A stretch of 64,000 nucleotides of DNA from the NCBI GenBank assembly GCA_017526745.1, contig JAFXQX010000029.1, forward strand, positions 186,001-250,000. Reading direction: 5' to 3'. The position numbers and the translations under genes are program-made. Of this stretch, positions 8,547 through 17,122 are shown piece by piece. Source of the stretch: Lachnospiraceae bacterium (GTDB lineage Bacteria; Bacillota; Clostridia; Lachnospirales; Lachnospiraceae). The notes under the pieces are model-generated. The model was not told the origin of the DNA and did not search any database. It saw only the letters and a program-made list of their open reading frames with translations. Positions within the stretch are counted from its first letter, which is position 1. Each line of letters starts with the position of its first letter.

Positions 8547-10178
8547 ATGTCTAACTTACTGCATACTCCCGAAGGAGTCCGTGATATCATTCCGTCGGAG
8601 TTTTCCAAAAAACTTGAAGTTATGAACCGCCTTCTCGATGTTATGAGAGAGGCCGGTTTTAATCTGATGCAAACTCCGACGTTTGAGTATTTTGATGTAT
8701 TCGCCGATAATATCGGTCTGACTCCGTCAAGGGAACTGTATAAGTTTTATGACAAGGAAGGAAATACGCTTGTTCTTCGGCCTGACTTCACACCGGCCAT
8801 GGCAAGGGCATTCTCCAGGCTATACTGTAATACATCAACCCCTGTCGGTCTGTGTTATGCCGGTAATACGTTTGTTAACGGAACCGAACTGAACGGAAGG
8901 CTCAAAGAAGGAACACAGATCGGTGCCGAACTGTATAATGACGATTCATGCAGGGCAGATGCCAGAATGATCAGGCTTGTGATCCTTTGCATGAAAACTG
9001 CCGGATTTGATGATTTTGTCGTTTCCGTCGGTAACGGCAACTTCTTCAAGGGTCTGTGCGAGCAGGCCGGTATCAGTGAAAAAGACGAGACTGTTCTTCG
9101 TGAACTTGTTGCAGTAAGGAACTATCACAAGGCCGAGGAGATATTATCAGAGATAGATATCGATGATGATCTTCGGGATCTTATCTTACATATATCCGAC
9201 GATTATACCTCAAAGGATTCCCTGTATCTTCTGAAAAAAAGGATCGACAATCCCAAATGCATCGAGGCCGTCAACAGGCTGATAAGCATTCTTGACATCC
9301 TTGATGAGGAAGGCGGCCTGGATCATCTGTCGGTCGATCTCGGAATGCTCAATAAGTACAACTATTATACGGGTGTTCTGTTCAGGGCGTATACTTACGG
9401 ATTCGGAGATGCCCTGATGAAGGGCGGCAGATATGATAATCTTGTCAGCAAGTTCGGAAAAGATGCACCTGCAATCGGATTCGGTATCAGCCTTGACGAG
9501 CTTATGATCGCACTTGCTTCCCAGCAGGATAAGAAAGATGAGGATGATTATCTTACATTTGCCCTTACCAAGGGAAGACTTGCGGATAAGACGCTGTCTC
9601 TCCTTGAAAAGGCAGGGATAACATGCGAGGAAATGAAGGACAAGGATACAAGAAAGCTGATCTTTGTCAACAGGGAGCAGAAGCTCAAATTCTTTCTTGC
9701 CAAGGGCCCTGATGTACCGACATATGTGGAACACGGAGTCGCCGATATAGGTGTTGTCGGAAAAGACACGATATTTGAAGAGGACCGTAAGATCCTTGAA
9801 GTCCTTGATCTCGGGTTCGGTAAGTGCAGGATGTGCGTATGCGGCCCGGAAGATGCAAAAGAACTCTTAAATACCCGTGATCTTATAAGAGTCGCCACCA
9901 AATATCCGAGAATCGCCAAGACATATTTCAATGATGTCAAACATCAGAGCGTTGATATCATCAAACTTAACGGGAGCGTCGAACTCGGACCTATAGTGGG
10001 ATTATGTGATGTCATAGTCGATATAGTCGAGACCGGATCGACACTTCGAGAGAACGGATTGTCGGTTCTTGAACAGATCTGCGATCTGTCCGCAAGGATG
10101 GTCGTAAATCCCGTTTCGATGAGACTTATGAGCAGAAGGATCAATAATCTAATCGAAAGGATCAAGCAGAACATATGA
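8547..10178 (+). CDS. hisZG: HisZ-HisG fusion: ATP phosphoribosyltransferase regulatory plus catalytic subunits
   Basis: 543 residues in one uninterrupted frame. The first step of histidine synthesis (ATP + PRPP to phosphoribosyl-ATP) normally uses short-form HisG with a separate HisZ. Residues ~1-325 are the HisRS-like HisZ domain: TPEGVRDIIPSE, the LRPDFTPAMAR class II motif, and GGRYDNLVSKFGKDAPAIGFGISLDEL in two pieces. Residues ~335-543 are short-form HisG: ALTKGRLADK, GPDVPTYVEHGVADIGVVGKD in two pieces, and the PRPP-binding VDIVETGSTLRENG. A charged linker (DKKDEDD) joins them. The start ATG follows GTGAGGG. It is the first gene of the his operon and overlaps hisD by 4 bases. Confidence 0.93.
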   Translation: MSNLLHTPEGVRDIIPSEFSKKLEVMNRLLDVMREAGFNLMQTPTFEYFDVFADNIGLTPSRELYKFYDKEGNTLVLRPDFTPAMARAFSRLYCNTSTPVGLCYAGNTFVNGTELNGRLKEGTQIGAELYNDDSCRADARMIRLVILCMKTAGFDDFVVSVGNGNFFKGLCEQAGISEKDETVLRELVAVRNYHKAEEILSEIDIDDDLRDLILHISDDYTSKDSLYLLKKRIDNPKCIEAVNRLISILDILDEEGGLDHLSVDLGMLNKYNYYTGVLFRAYTYGFGDALMKGGRYDNLVSKFGKDAPAIGFGISLDELMIALASQQDKKDEDDYLTFALTKGRLADKTLSLLEKAGITCEEMKDKDTRKLIFVNREQKLKFFLAKGPDVPTYVEHGVADIGVVGKDTIFEEDRKILEVLDLGFGKCRMCVCGPEDAKELLNTRDLIRVATKYPRIAKTYFNDVKHQSVDIIKLNGSVELGPIVGLCDVIVDIVETGSTLRENGLSVLEQICDLSARMVVNPVSMRLMSRRINNLIERIKQNI

Positions 10179-11473
10179 GAACAGTTACGATAACGGATGA
10201 ATCCATGAAAGACATACAGTCCGGACTGTTAAAACGCAGTCCCGGGCAATATACCGAATATGAAAGCGTGGTATCGGATATAATCGCAGATGTCAGAGCG
10301 CGCGGCGATGAGGCTGTTTTCGAACTGACAAAGAAATTCGATAAGTGGGATATCGGCAAAGATGATCTGATGGTCAAAGAAAGCGAGATAGACGAAGCAT
10401 ACTCCGCTTTTGACAAAAGGCTGATCCGTGTTATGGAAAAAAGCGCGGCCAATATAAGGGAATATCATAAGAAGCAGCTTTTAAACAGTTTTTTTACGAC
10501 AGATGAGAGCGGAACAATGCTCGGTCAGAAGATTACCCCCATAGAAAATGTTGGTGTCTATGTTCCTGGAGGCAAGGCCGCTTATCCTTCCTCAACACTT
10601 ATGTGCATCATCCCTGCGGTTGTAGCAGGGGTAAAGAACATCGTGATGGCAACACCTGCAGCCAACGGCTGTGTGAATCCGGGAACGCTTGTGGCAGCCA
10701 GGATAGCGGGAGTAGACAGGATATATAAGGTCGGAGGAGCACAGGCGATAGCTGCACTTGCATTCGGAACGGGATCTGTCCCCAAGGTGGATAAGATAGT
10801 CGGTCCCGGAAACATATTTGTGGCACTTGCCAAAAAGGCTGTGTTCGGTCATGTGAGCATTGATTCGGTAGCAGGACCCAGCGAGATTCTTGTTATAGCT
10901 GATGATTCTGCAGATCCTTCATATGTTGCCGCGGATCTTCTTTCCCAGGCCGAGCATGATGAACTTGCAAGTGCGATACTCATAACCGACAGCGCAAAAC
11001 TGGCAGAGCAGGTATCCGAATATGTGGACAAGTTTACCGAAAAGCTTGAAAGAAAAGAGATCATAAAAAGATCACTGGCCAATTACGGATACATTCTCAT
11101 ATCAAAAGATATGGATGAAGCAGCTGAAGTTGCAAACCTTATCGCAAGCGAACATGTGGAGATCATGACAAAAGATCCTCACAGCCTGATGACAAAGATC
11201 AACAACGCCGGTGCGATCTTCCTCGGGGCTTATTCGTCCGAACCTCTGGGTGATTATTTTGCCGGACCGGACCATGTCCTTCCCACAAACGGGACCGCCA
11301 GGTTCTTCTCGCCTCTGGGCGTTGATTCATTCATCAAGAGGACGAGCATAATCAGTTACTCAAAAAGCGCTCTGGAAGATGCATGTGATGATATAATGGA
11401 CTTTGCCAGGGCAGAAGGGCTTACGGCTCATGCCAATTCGATCGGTGTAAGATTTAACAAAGGAGTATTGTAA
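10175..11473 (+). CDS. hisD: Histidinol dehydrogenase HisD
   Basis: 432 residues, full length. HisD carries out the last two oxidations, L-histidinol to L-histidine, using NAD and Zn. Motifs seen: GQKITPIENVGVYVPGGKAAYPSS in two parts (~113-136), AGVDRIYKVGGAQAIAALAFGT, the signature around VAGPSEILVIAD (~232), LLSQAEHDELASA with zinc-ligand Gln/His, and GPDHVLPTNGTARF (~367) with the catalytic region. It starts in an ATGA overlap with hisZG and is followed directly by hisB. Confidence 0.97.
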   Translation: MRTVTITDESMKDIQSGLLKRSPGQYTEYESVVSDIIADVRARGDEAVFELTKKFDKWDIGKDDLMVKESEIDEAYSAFDKRLIRVMEKSAANIREYHKKQLLNSFFTTDESGTMLGQKITPIENVGVYVPGGKAAYPSSTLMCIIPAVVAGVKNIVMATPAANGCVNPGTLVAARIAGVDRIYKVGGAQAIAALAFGTGSVPKVDKIVGPGNIFVALAKKAVFGHVSIDSVAGPSEILVIADDSADPSYVAADLLSQAEHDELASAILITDSAKLAEQVSEYVDKFTEKLERKEIIKRSLANYGYILISKDMDEAAEVANLIASEHVEIMTKDPHSLMTKINNAGAIFLGAYSSEPLGDYFAGPDHVLPTNGTARFFSPLGVDSFIKRTSIISYSKSALEDACDDIMDFARAEGLTAHANSIGVRFNKGVL

Positions 11474-12079
11474 ATGCCTAAAAAAACCGTAACTCCAAGA
11501 GAAGTTGAAAAAAAACGCCTTACAAAAGAGACCGAGATATCCGTAAGGTTAAACCTTGACGGGACAGGGATATGCAAGGCCGATACCGGGATAGGATTTT
11601 TCGACCATATGCTTGAAGGTTTTGCACGTCACGGCCTGTTCGATCTTGAGATATCTTGCAGCGGGGATCTTCATGTTGACGGACATCATACGGTTGAAGA
11701 CTGCGGTATTGTTATCGGAGAAGCCATCAGGGAAGCGGTCGGCTCCAAGGAAGGCATAAAAAGATACGGAAGCATGATACTTCCTATGGATGACGCGCTC
11801 GTTCTGACGGCAGTCGATCTGTGCAACAGACCGTATTTTGCCTATGATGCTTCATTTAAGACGGAAAAGATAGGATATCTTGATACCGAACTTGTAAAAG
11901 AGTTCTTTTACGCTGTTTCATATTCTGCAATGATGAACCTTCATATCAAGGTATTATCCGGGGAGAATTCCCACCATATCTGTGAGGCGATGTTCAAGAG
12001 TTTTGCCAAGAGTCTTGATATGGCTGTATGTGTCGACCCGAGGATAGAAAGCGTTCTTTCAACGAAAGGTGCCCTGTAA
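11474..12079 (+). CDS. hisB: Imidazoleglycerol-phosphate dehydratase HisB
   Basis: 201 residues, the monofunctional type without the phosphatase domain found in E. coli. It dehydrates imidazoleglycerol phosphate to imidazoleacetol phosphate. Manganese-binding signatures: GIGFFDHMLEGFARHG (~36-51), the histidine-rich DGHHTVEDCGIVIGEA (~72-87), and near the C-terminus SGENSHHICEAMFKSFA (~158-174). The ATG abuts the hisD stop and the stop overlaps the next ATG by one base. Confidence 0.96.
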   Translation: MPKKTVTPREVEKKRLTKETEISVRLNLDGTGICKADTGIGFFDHMLEGFARHGLFDLEISCSGDLHVDGHHTVEDCGIVIGEAIREAVGSKEGIKRYGSMILPMDDALVLTAVDLCNRPYFAYDASFKTEKIGYLDTELVKEFFYAVSYSAMMNLHIKVLSGENSHHICEAMFKSFAKSLDMAVCVDPRIESVLSTKGAL

Positions 12080-13344
12080 TGGAAAAATCACTCATAGCAT
12101 GCGTCTATTTAAAGAATGATAAGCTGGTAAAAGGATTTTCAAATGATACAGTCATAAGTGACGATCCCGCCGCATATTGTACAAGACTGTCGGTAAACGG
12201 AGCGGATTCGATCATACTGTTCGATCTGTCAAAAGGCGATGATGAACATGAGGCCGCTCTTCTTAATATCAGAAAGATCACATCCTCTACGGATATTGAT
12301 GTATACGGAGCCGGAAATGTCAACCGTCTTGAGGACGTCAAAAAACTCCTTTATGCCGGATGCCGCAAGGTTGCCCTTAATATGGCAAAATCTTCGAATA
12401 TCGAACTTATCGAAGAAGCCGGCAAGCGATTTTCAAAAGACAGGATAATGACATGTGCCGACAGCCTTGAACAGATACTTGATAATCTGAAAGTGCTGAA
12501 GGAGAACACATCATCATCTGTGCTTCTCGGAAGGCTGTTTGTGGAAGGCTTTGATGAGATAGGGGTCATTCCTTTATTAAACGACGATACCGATATTGTA
12601 TCTATTTTCAATAAACAGTGTGTTATCGGCCTGTCGGGAGATATCATAAATGACAGGGCAGATGATCTGTTCGCCCTAAAAGATGAACTTGAAAAAGCAG
12701 GCGTAAGAGTAAAGAGATTCGACTGCAGCGTCAAATGGGCCGATCTTAAGACAGATCAGAACGGCCTTATACCTGTTATTTGCCAGGACTGCATGAGCCA
12801 GGAAGTGCTGATGCTTGCCTATATGAACGAAGAGGCCTTTGATCATACTGTCAGGGAAGGGATAATGACATATTATTCCCGTTCGAGAAAATGTCTATGG
12901 AAAAAGGGAGATACGAGCGGTCACTACCAGTTTGTAAGATCTCTTTATTTTGACTGTGATAATGATACTCTTCTTGCCAGGGTTGTTCAGATCGGAAATG
13001 CCTGTCATACCGGAGCTCATTCGTGTTTCTTTAATGAGGCCCTGTCAACCGGAAAAAAGGGGTACAATCCCTATTCAGTCCTCGAAGATGTCATGAGTAT
13101 CATCCTCGACAGGAAGGAAAACCCCAAGGAAGGTTCATATACCAATTATCTGTTCGACAAAGGCATTGATAAGATACTCAAAAAGGTGGGCGAGGAAGCC
13201 ACCGAGATCGTTATCGCAGCCAAGAACCCCGAGCCTGAAGAGAGCAAATATGAGATCGCTGACTTTTTATATCATATAATGGTCCTTATGGCAGAAAAAG
13301 GGATCACATGGGACGATGTCATGACGGAACTTGCCAACCGTTGA
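12079..13344 (+). CDS. hisIE: HisF-like domain fused to HisI-HisE (cyclohydrolase/pyrophosphatase)
   Basis: About 421 residues from ATG 12079, which overlaps the hisB stop. Residues ~1-215 resemble a HisA/HisF TIM barrel: ACVYLKNDKLVKGF aligns with the CLDVxxGRVVKG start of HisF, and GAGNVNRLEDVKKLLYAGC with GGGIRxxEDVxxLLxAGA. The catalytic first Asp is replaced by Tyr, so this domain is probably not an active cyclase. Residues ~225-325 are HisI (QEVLMLAYMNEEAF, SRSRKCLWKKGDTSG, ACHTGAHSCFF), and ~330-421 are HisE (KVGEEATEIVIAAKN). HisI and HisE perform steps 3 and 2 of the pathway. hisA, hisF, hisH and hisC are not in this window. Confidence 0.88.
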   Translation: MEKSLIACVYLKNDKLVKGFSNDTVISDDPAAYCTRLSVNGADSIILFDLSKGDDEHEAALLNIRKITSSTDIDVYGAGNVNRLEDVKKLLYAGCRKVALNMAKSSNIELIEEAGKRFSKDRIMTCADSLEQILDNLKVLKENTSSSVLLGRLFVEGFDEIGVIPLLNDDTDIVSIFNKQCVIGLSGDIINDRADDLFALKDELEKAGVRVKRFDCSVKWADLKTDQNGLIPVICQDCMSQEVLMLAYMNEEAFDHTVREGIMTYYSRSRKCLWKKGDTSGHYQFVRSLYFDCDNDTLLARVVQIGNACHTGAHSCFFNEALSTGKKGYNPYSVLEDVMSIILDRKENPKEGSYTNYLFDKGIDKILKKVGEEATEIVIAAKNPEPEESKYEIADFLYHIMVLMAEKGITWDDVMTELANR

Positions 13345-13384
13345 TGTATACATAATAAAGACCTAAGCTTGGAAAAATATGGGG

Positions 13385-13410
13385 AAAAGACGTATGTAAA
13401 TACGTCTTTT
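13385..13410 (+). terminator. Terminator at the end of the his operon
   Basis: Perfect 10-bp inverted repeat AAAAGACGTA / TACGTCTTTT with a 6-base loop. The 3' arm supplies the T-run. It separates the his operon from the radical SAM unit. Confidence 0.8.
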
Positions 13411-13414
13411 CTTA

Positions 13415-13423
13415 TGTTATAGT
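13415..13423 (+). promoter_or_regulatory. Extended -10 promoter for the radical SAM operon, possibly leaderless
   Basis: TGT TATAGT (TGn plus -10) lies just after the his terminator and ends 7 bases before GTG 13431. No Shine-Dalgarno sequence precedes either candidate start, and no good -35 is seen. Confidence 0.5.
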
Positions 13424-13430
13424 ATTGAAC

Positions 13431-15287
13431 GTGAGTAAACTGGCACTTTCAAATGAAATACTGATGTCGGTAGATAAGCCGGCACGTTATATAGGCCATG
13501 AGGTTAATGCCGTAATGAAGGATCCGGCCGGCAGGATAAGATTTGCCATGTGTTTCCCCGATCTTTACGAGATAGGCATGTCGCATCTTGGCATACAGAT
13601 ATTGTATGACATGTTCAACAGCTTTGAAGACGTGTGGTGTGAACGTGTTTATTCCGTATGGACCGATCTTTATAAGATAATGAAGGAAAGAGACATCCCT
13701 CTGTTTGCACTTGAATCCCAGGATGAGATCAGGTCTTTTGATTTTCTCGGAATAACACTTCAGTATGAGATGTGCTATACGAATATACTTCAGGTACTGG
13801 ATCTGTCCAAGATACCTTATTATGCGGCAGACCGGGGTGAGGATGATCCGATAGTTATCTGCGGAGGGCCTTGTGCATACAATCCCGAGCCGATAGCCGA
13901 TTTCTTCGATCTTGTGTATATCGGTGAGGGAGAGACATCATACAAAATACTGCTCGATCTGTACCGTGACCATAAAAAAAGTGGGGGAAGCAGAAGGGAT
14001 TTCCTGAAAAAGGCAGGTAATATCCCCGGGATATACGCGCCGCAGTTTTACACTGTAACTTATAACGATGACGGTACGATCAGCGGATTCATCCCGGAAG
14101 AAGGGATGCCTGCCGTAATAGAAAAAGAGATCGTTGTCGACCTTTCCGATACATATTATCCGAAAAAACCCGTAGTTCCGTATATAAAGGCAACCCAGGA
14201 CCGTGTAGTCCTTGAGATCCAAAGAGGGTGCATAAGAGGGTGCAGATTCTGCCAGGCAGGCTCTGTATATAAACCGATCCGTAAAAGGGAAGAATATAAG
14301 CTCGAACAATATGCCAGGGAGATGATTAAAAATACGGGATATGATGAGATAAGCCTGTCATCCCTGTCATCTTCGGATTATCCCGAGCTTGAAAAACTCT
14401 GTAATTTCCTGATCGATGAGTTCAAGGACAAACACGTCAACATTTCACTTCCTTCTCTTCGGGTCGATGCATTTTCACTTGATGTAATGAGTAAAGTCCA
14501 GGATATCAAAAAATCCGTCATTACATTTGCGCCCGAGGCCGGAAGCCAGCGTATGAGAAACGTGATCAACAAGGGCCTGACAAAAGAAGATATACTGAAC
14601 GGGTGCGAACAGGCCTTCCTGGGCGGATGGACAAGGGTCAAACTGTATTTTATGCTGGGGCTTCCTTATGAAACAGAAGAAGACATGGAAGCGATCGCCG
14701 AACTGTCAAATGATATAGCGAAACTGTACTATGACCTGATACCAAAGGAGAAGCGTAAAACAAAGGTCAGCATAGTCTCTTCAACATCATTCTTTGTCCC
14801 CAAACCTTTCACGCCTTTCCAGTGGGCAAAAATGAATACAATGGATGAGTTCAGGTATAAAGCACATGTTGTAAATGATGCGATGCACCGCCAGCTCAAC
14901 TTCAAGAGCATCAAATACAATTGGCATGCCGCCGATGTTTCCGTGCTTGAAGGCATATTTGCACGCGGAGACCGGAGGCTTTCAAAGGTGCTTGTATCTG
15001 CTTATGAAAAAGGCTGTATATTCGATGCCTGGACTGAAACGTTCAGGTACGGACCTTGGAAAGAGGCTTTTTCTGAGAACAACATCGATATGAAATTCTA
15101 TTATAACCGTGAAAGATCATTTGACGAGATCCTTCCTTGGGATTTTATCGATACGGGTGTTACAAAAGAATTCCTTAAGAGGGAATACATAAATGCAAAA
15201 GAAGAGAAAGTCACTCCGAACTGCAGGGTAAAATGCAGCGGTTGCGGGGCCGCCAGATATCACGGGGGAGTCTGCTATGAAGGTTAG
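13431..15287 (+). CDS. TIGR03960 family radical SAM protein with B12-binding-like N-terminus
   Basis: About 618 residues. The N-terminal ~170 residues (YEIGMSHLGIQILYDMFN, IVICGGPCAYNPEP, IGEGETSYKILL) are the B12-binding-like region of radical SAM methylthiotransferase-type proteins. The iron-sulphur motif is RGCIRGCRFCQAG (CxxxCxxC, ~265-277), followed by SLSSLSSSDYPELE and FAPEAGSQRMRNVINKGLT. A C-terminal CSGCGAARYHGG may bind another metal. The start is GTG 13431 or TTG 13425; neither has a ribosome site. The family nearly always sits beside a TIGR03936 protein and RNase E/G, as here. The reaction is unknown; RNA modification is a reasonable guess. Confidence 0.9.
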   Translation: MSKLALSNEILMSVDKPARYIGHEVNAVMKDPAGRIRFAMCFPDLYEIGMSHLGIQILYDMFNSFEDVWCERVYSVWTDLYKIMKERDIPLFALESQDEIRSFDFLGITLQYEMCYTNILQVLDLSKIPYYAADRGEDDPIVICGGPCAYNPEPIADFFDLVYIGEGETSYKILLDLYRDHKKSGGSRRDFLKKAGNIPGIYAPQFYTVTYNDDGTISGFIPEEGMPAVIEKEIVVDLSDTYYPKKPVVPYIKATQDRVVLEIQRGCIRGCRFCQAGSVYKPIRKREEYKLEQYAREMIKNTGYDEISLSSLSSSDYPELEKLCNFLIDEFKDKHVNISLPSLRVDAFSLDVMSKVQDIKKSVITFAPEAGSQRMRNVINKGLTKEDILNGCEQAFLGGWTRVKLYFMLGLPYETEEDMEAIAELSNDIAKLYYDLIPKEKRKTKVSIVSSTSFFVPKPFTPFQWAKMNTMDEFRYKAHVVNDAMHRQLNFKSIKYNWHAADVSVLEGIFARGDRRLSKVLVSAYEKGCIFDAWTETFRYGPWKEAFSENNIDMKFYYNRERSFDEILPWDFIDTGVTKEFLKREYINAKEEKVTPNCRVKCSGCGAARYHGGVCYEG

Positions 15288-15966
15288 GATCAGATTCTCC
15301 AAAACAGGCGCCCTGGTATACATAGGACATCTCGATGTCATGCGGTACTTCCAGAAACTGTTCGTAAGGGCGGATATTCCGGTAGCTTACTCGGAAGGAT
15401 TTTCGCCCCATCAGCTTCTTGGCTTTTCACATCCCCTGCCTCTGGGAATGGAAAGCGTGGGGGAGTACGCCGATATCGTACTTACAAGGAGCGTGCCAAC
15501 AGATGAGGCACTTGCCCGTCTTCGTGCCGGATCAGTGGATGAGATCGGAATATATTCGTTCAACGAACTTCCCGAAAAGTGTGAAAATGCGATGGCAGCC
15601 GTGTGTGCGAGCGAATACCTTGTCGGCTTCAGGGATGAAAAGATACATGATCTCGAAAAACTTGTATCTGATCTATTGGAAAAATACGAGATAAATGTGA
15701 TCAAAAAAACAAAAAAGAGCGAAAAAGTGGTAAACATCAGACCGCTTATATTTGATCTTCACACTGAAGACGACAAGCTCAGGATGATGATAAGCTCCGG
15801 ATCGGTGGACAATCTGAAACCCGAACTTGTTATCAATGCCCTGACGGCGCCTCTTGAAAGAGAGTTCACATCGGAAGAACTTATCATGAAGAGGATAGAC
15901 CAGTATACATCCTCTCCCGATGGTTTCGTATCACTTGACATGATTGGAAAAAAGATCGATGGCTGA
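15277..15966 (+). CDS. TIGR03936 family (DUF2344) radical SAM-linked protein
   Basis: 229 residues. It opens with MKVRIRFSKTGALVYIGHLD, and YSEGFSPHQLLGFSHPLPLG is the family signature. In some bacteria this domain is fused to the C-terminus of the TIGR03960 protein; here it is a separate gene overlapping it by 11 bases. No iron-sulphur motif of its own is seen, so it is probably a partner or RNA-binding subunit. It overlaps the RNase gene by 8 bases. Confidence 0.88.
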   Translation: MKVRIRFSKTGALVYIGHLDVMRYFQKLFVRADIPVAYSEGFSPHQLLGFSHPLPLGMESVGEYADIVLTRSVPTDEALARLRAGSVDEIGIYSFNELPEKCENAMAAVCASEYLVGFRDEKIHDLEKLVSDLLEKYEINVIKKTKKSEKVVNIRPLIFDLHTEDDKLRMMISSGSVDNLKPELVINALTAPLEREFTSEELIMKRIDQYTSSPDGFVSLDMIGKKIDG

Positions 15967-17122
15967 CAATTTTGCCGTATTTACAAAATATCAGGATAAA
16001 TATGTGCTCATGCATATCGAAAATAACAGGGCGGAACATATTTATGCATATGACAGGCCCGGCCAGATAAGTGTCGGGTCCATCATTAACTGCCGTACAG
16101 AAAGACCGATGGATAATATCGATGCATGTTTTGTTCAGTATTCTCCGGATTCTTTGGGATTTATCAATAAAAAGATCAAGGGGCAGACAGTTCTTCCTCT
16201 TATGCTCAAAAAGGAAGCATATGACGACAAAAAAGCCGCTTTTACGGACAAACTGTCAATCGCGGGAAGATATGCCGTGGTTTCTGAAGGCAGTTTTGTC
16301 AAACTGTCGCATAACATACCGCAAAGTAAGAAAGAGGAGATATCACAGCGTTTCCAAAAGATCTCAAAGCAGTACGGCAAGGGGATAATCATCCGCACAA
16401 AAGCATTTACTGAAGATGGAGGGCTCGATAAAGCCGAGAGCGAGTGTATAAAGATCATCGAACTGCTTGAGGGGATCGTGCAAAAGAGCAGTCATGTTCC
16501 CCAGTATCACGTACTGTACAGGCCGCCAGCTCCCTATATTGAGGACCTTTTGTATCTGATAGACTGCGGGATCAGCGAGATCATAACTGACAGCGACGAG
16601 ATCAAAGAAGCGTTAACAAAGGATCATGAATATATTTCCGGAACGGTCAATATGACTGACCGGGTCGGCATAAGGATGTATGAGGATCCGCTTGTCGGTC
16701 TTTGTAATCTCTATGGTATAAGTGCTAAAATATCCGAGGCGCTTTCCAAAAAGGTCTACCTTAAAAGCGGCGCATATATCACTATCGAAAAATGCGAGGC
16801 CTTTACGGCTGTTGATGTCAATTCGGCAGGACTTGACGCAAAAGCTGACAGGGAAGAGTCTTTCCTTAATGTCAATATCGAGGCCGCAGAAGAAATAGCA
16901 AGACAACTCGTTCTCAGAAATATCTCGGGAATGATCATAATCGATTTCATCAATATGAAAGATGACCTGTCATATATAAAACTTGCCGATGCGGTAAGAT
17001 CAGCCATAAAGTCTGACCGCGCAAATACGAAATTTATTGATTTTACGCATCTGAAGCTTTGCGAGATCACAAGGAGCAGAAGCAGCAGATCGCTTTATCA
17101 ATGCTTAAGGGGCTGTATATGA
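15959..17122 (+). CDS. rng: Ribonuclease E/G family endoribonuclease, short form
   Basis: About 387 residues from ATG 15959 (GGAAAAAAG upstream); an in-frame TTG at 15944 is a weaker choice. An S1-like RNA-binding region (VGSIINCRTERPMDNIDACF, ~34-53) is followed by the catalytic domain, with metal-binding Asp in EKCEAFTAVDVNSAG (~285) and in IIIDFINMKDD (~330). The protein ends at EITRSRSSRSL without the CPxC zinc link of E. coli RNase E/G, so tetramerisation by that link is not expected. It probably processes rRNA or mRNA. The stop overlaps mutS by 4 bases. Confidence 0.88.
   Translation: MADNFAVFTKYQDKYVLMHIENNRAEHIYAYDRPGQISVGSIINCRTERPMDNIDACFVQYSPDSLGFINKKIKGQTVLPLMLKKEAYDDKKAAFTDKLSIAGRYAVVSEGSFVKLSHNIPQSKKEEISQRFQKISKQYGKGIIIRTKAFTEDGGLDKAESECIKIIELLEGIVQKSSHVPQYHVLYRPPAPYIEDLLYLIDCGISEIITDSDEIKEALTKDHEYISGTVNMTDRVGIRMYEDPLVGLCNLYGISAKISEALSKKVYLKSGAYITIEKCEAFTAVDVNSAGLDAKADREESFLNVNIEAAEEIARQLVLRNISGMIIIDFINMKDDLSYIKLADAVRSAIKSDRANTKFIDFTHLKLCEITRSRSSRSLYQCLRGCI

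Noticed and set aside
12028..12078. Longer start for the HisF-HisIE fusion inside hisB
   Set aside because: The extra 17 residues are a hisB shadow; ATG 12079 begins exactly where HisF-like homology begins and overlaps the hisB stop.
17059..17118. Upstream start for mutS within the RNase gene
   Set aside because: The ATGA overlap at 17119 and the usual MutS N-terminus (MSPMMLKYLE) argue for the shorter protein.
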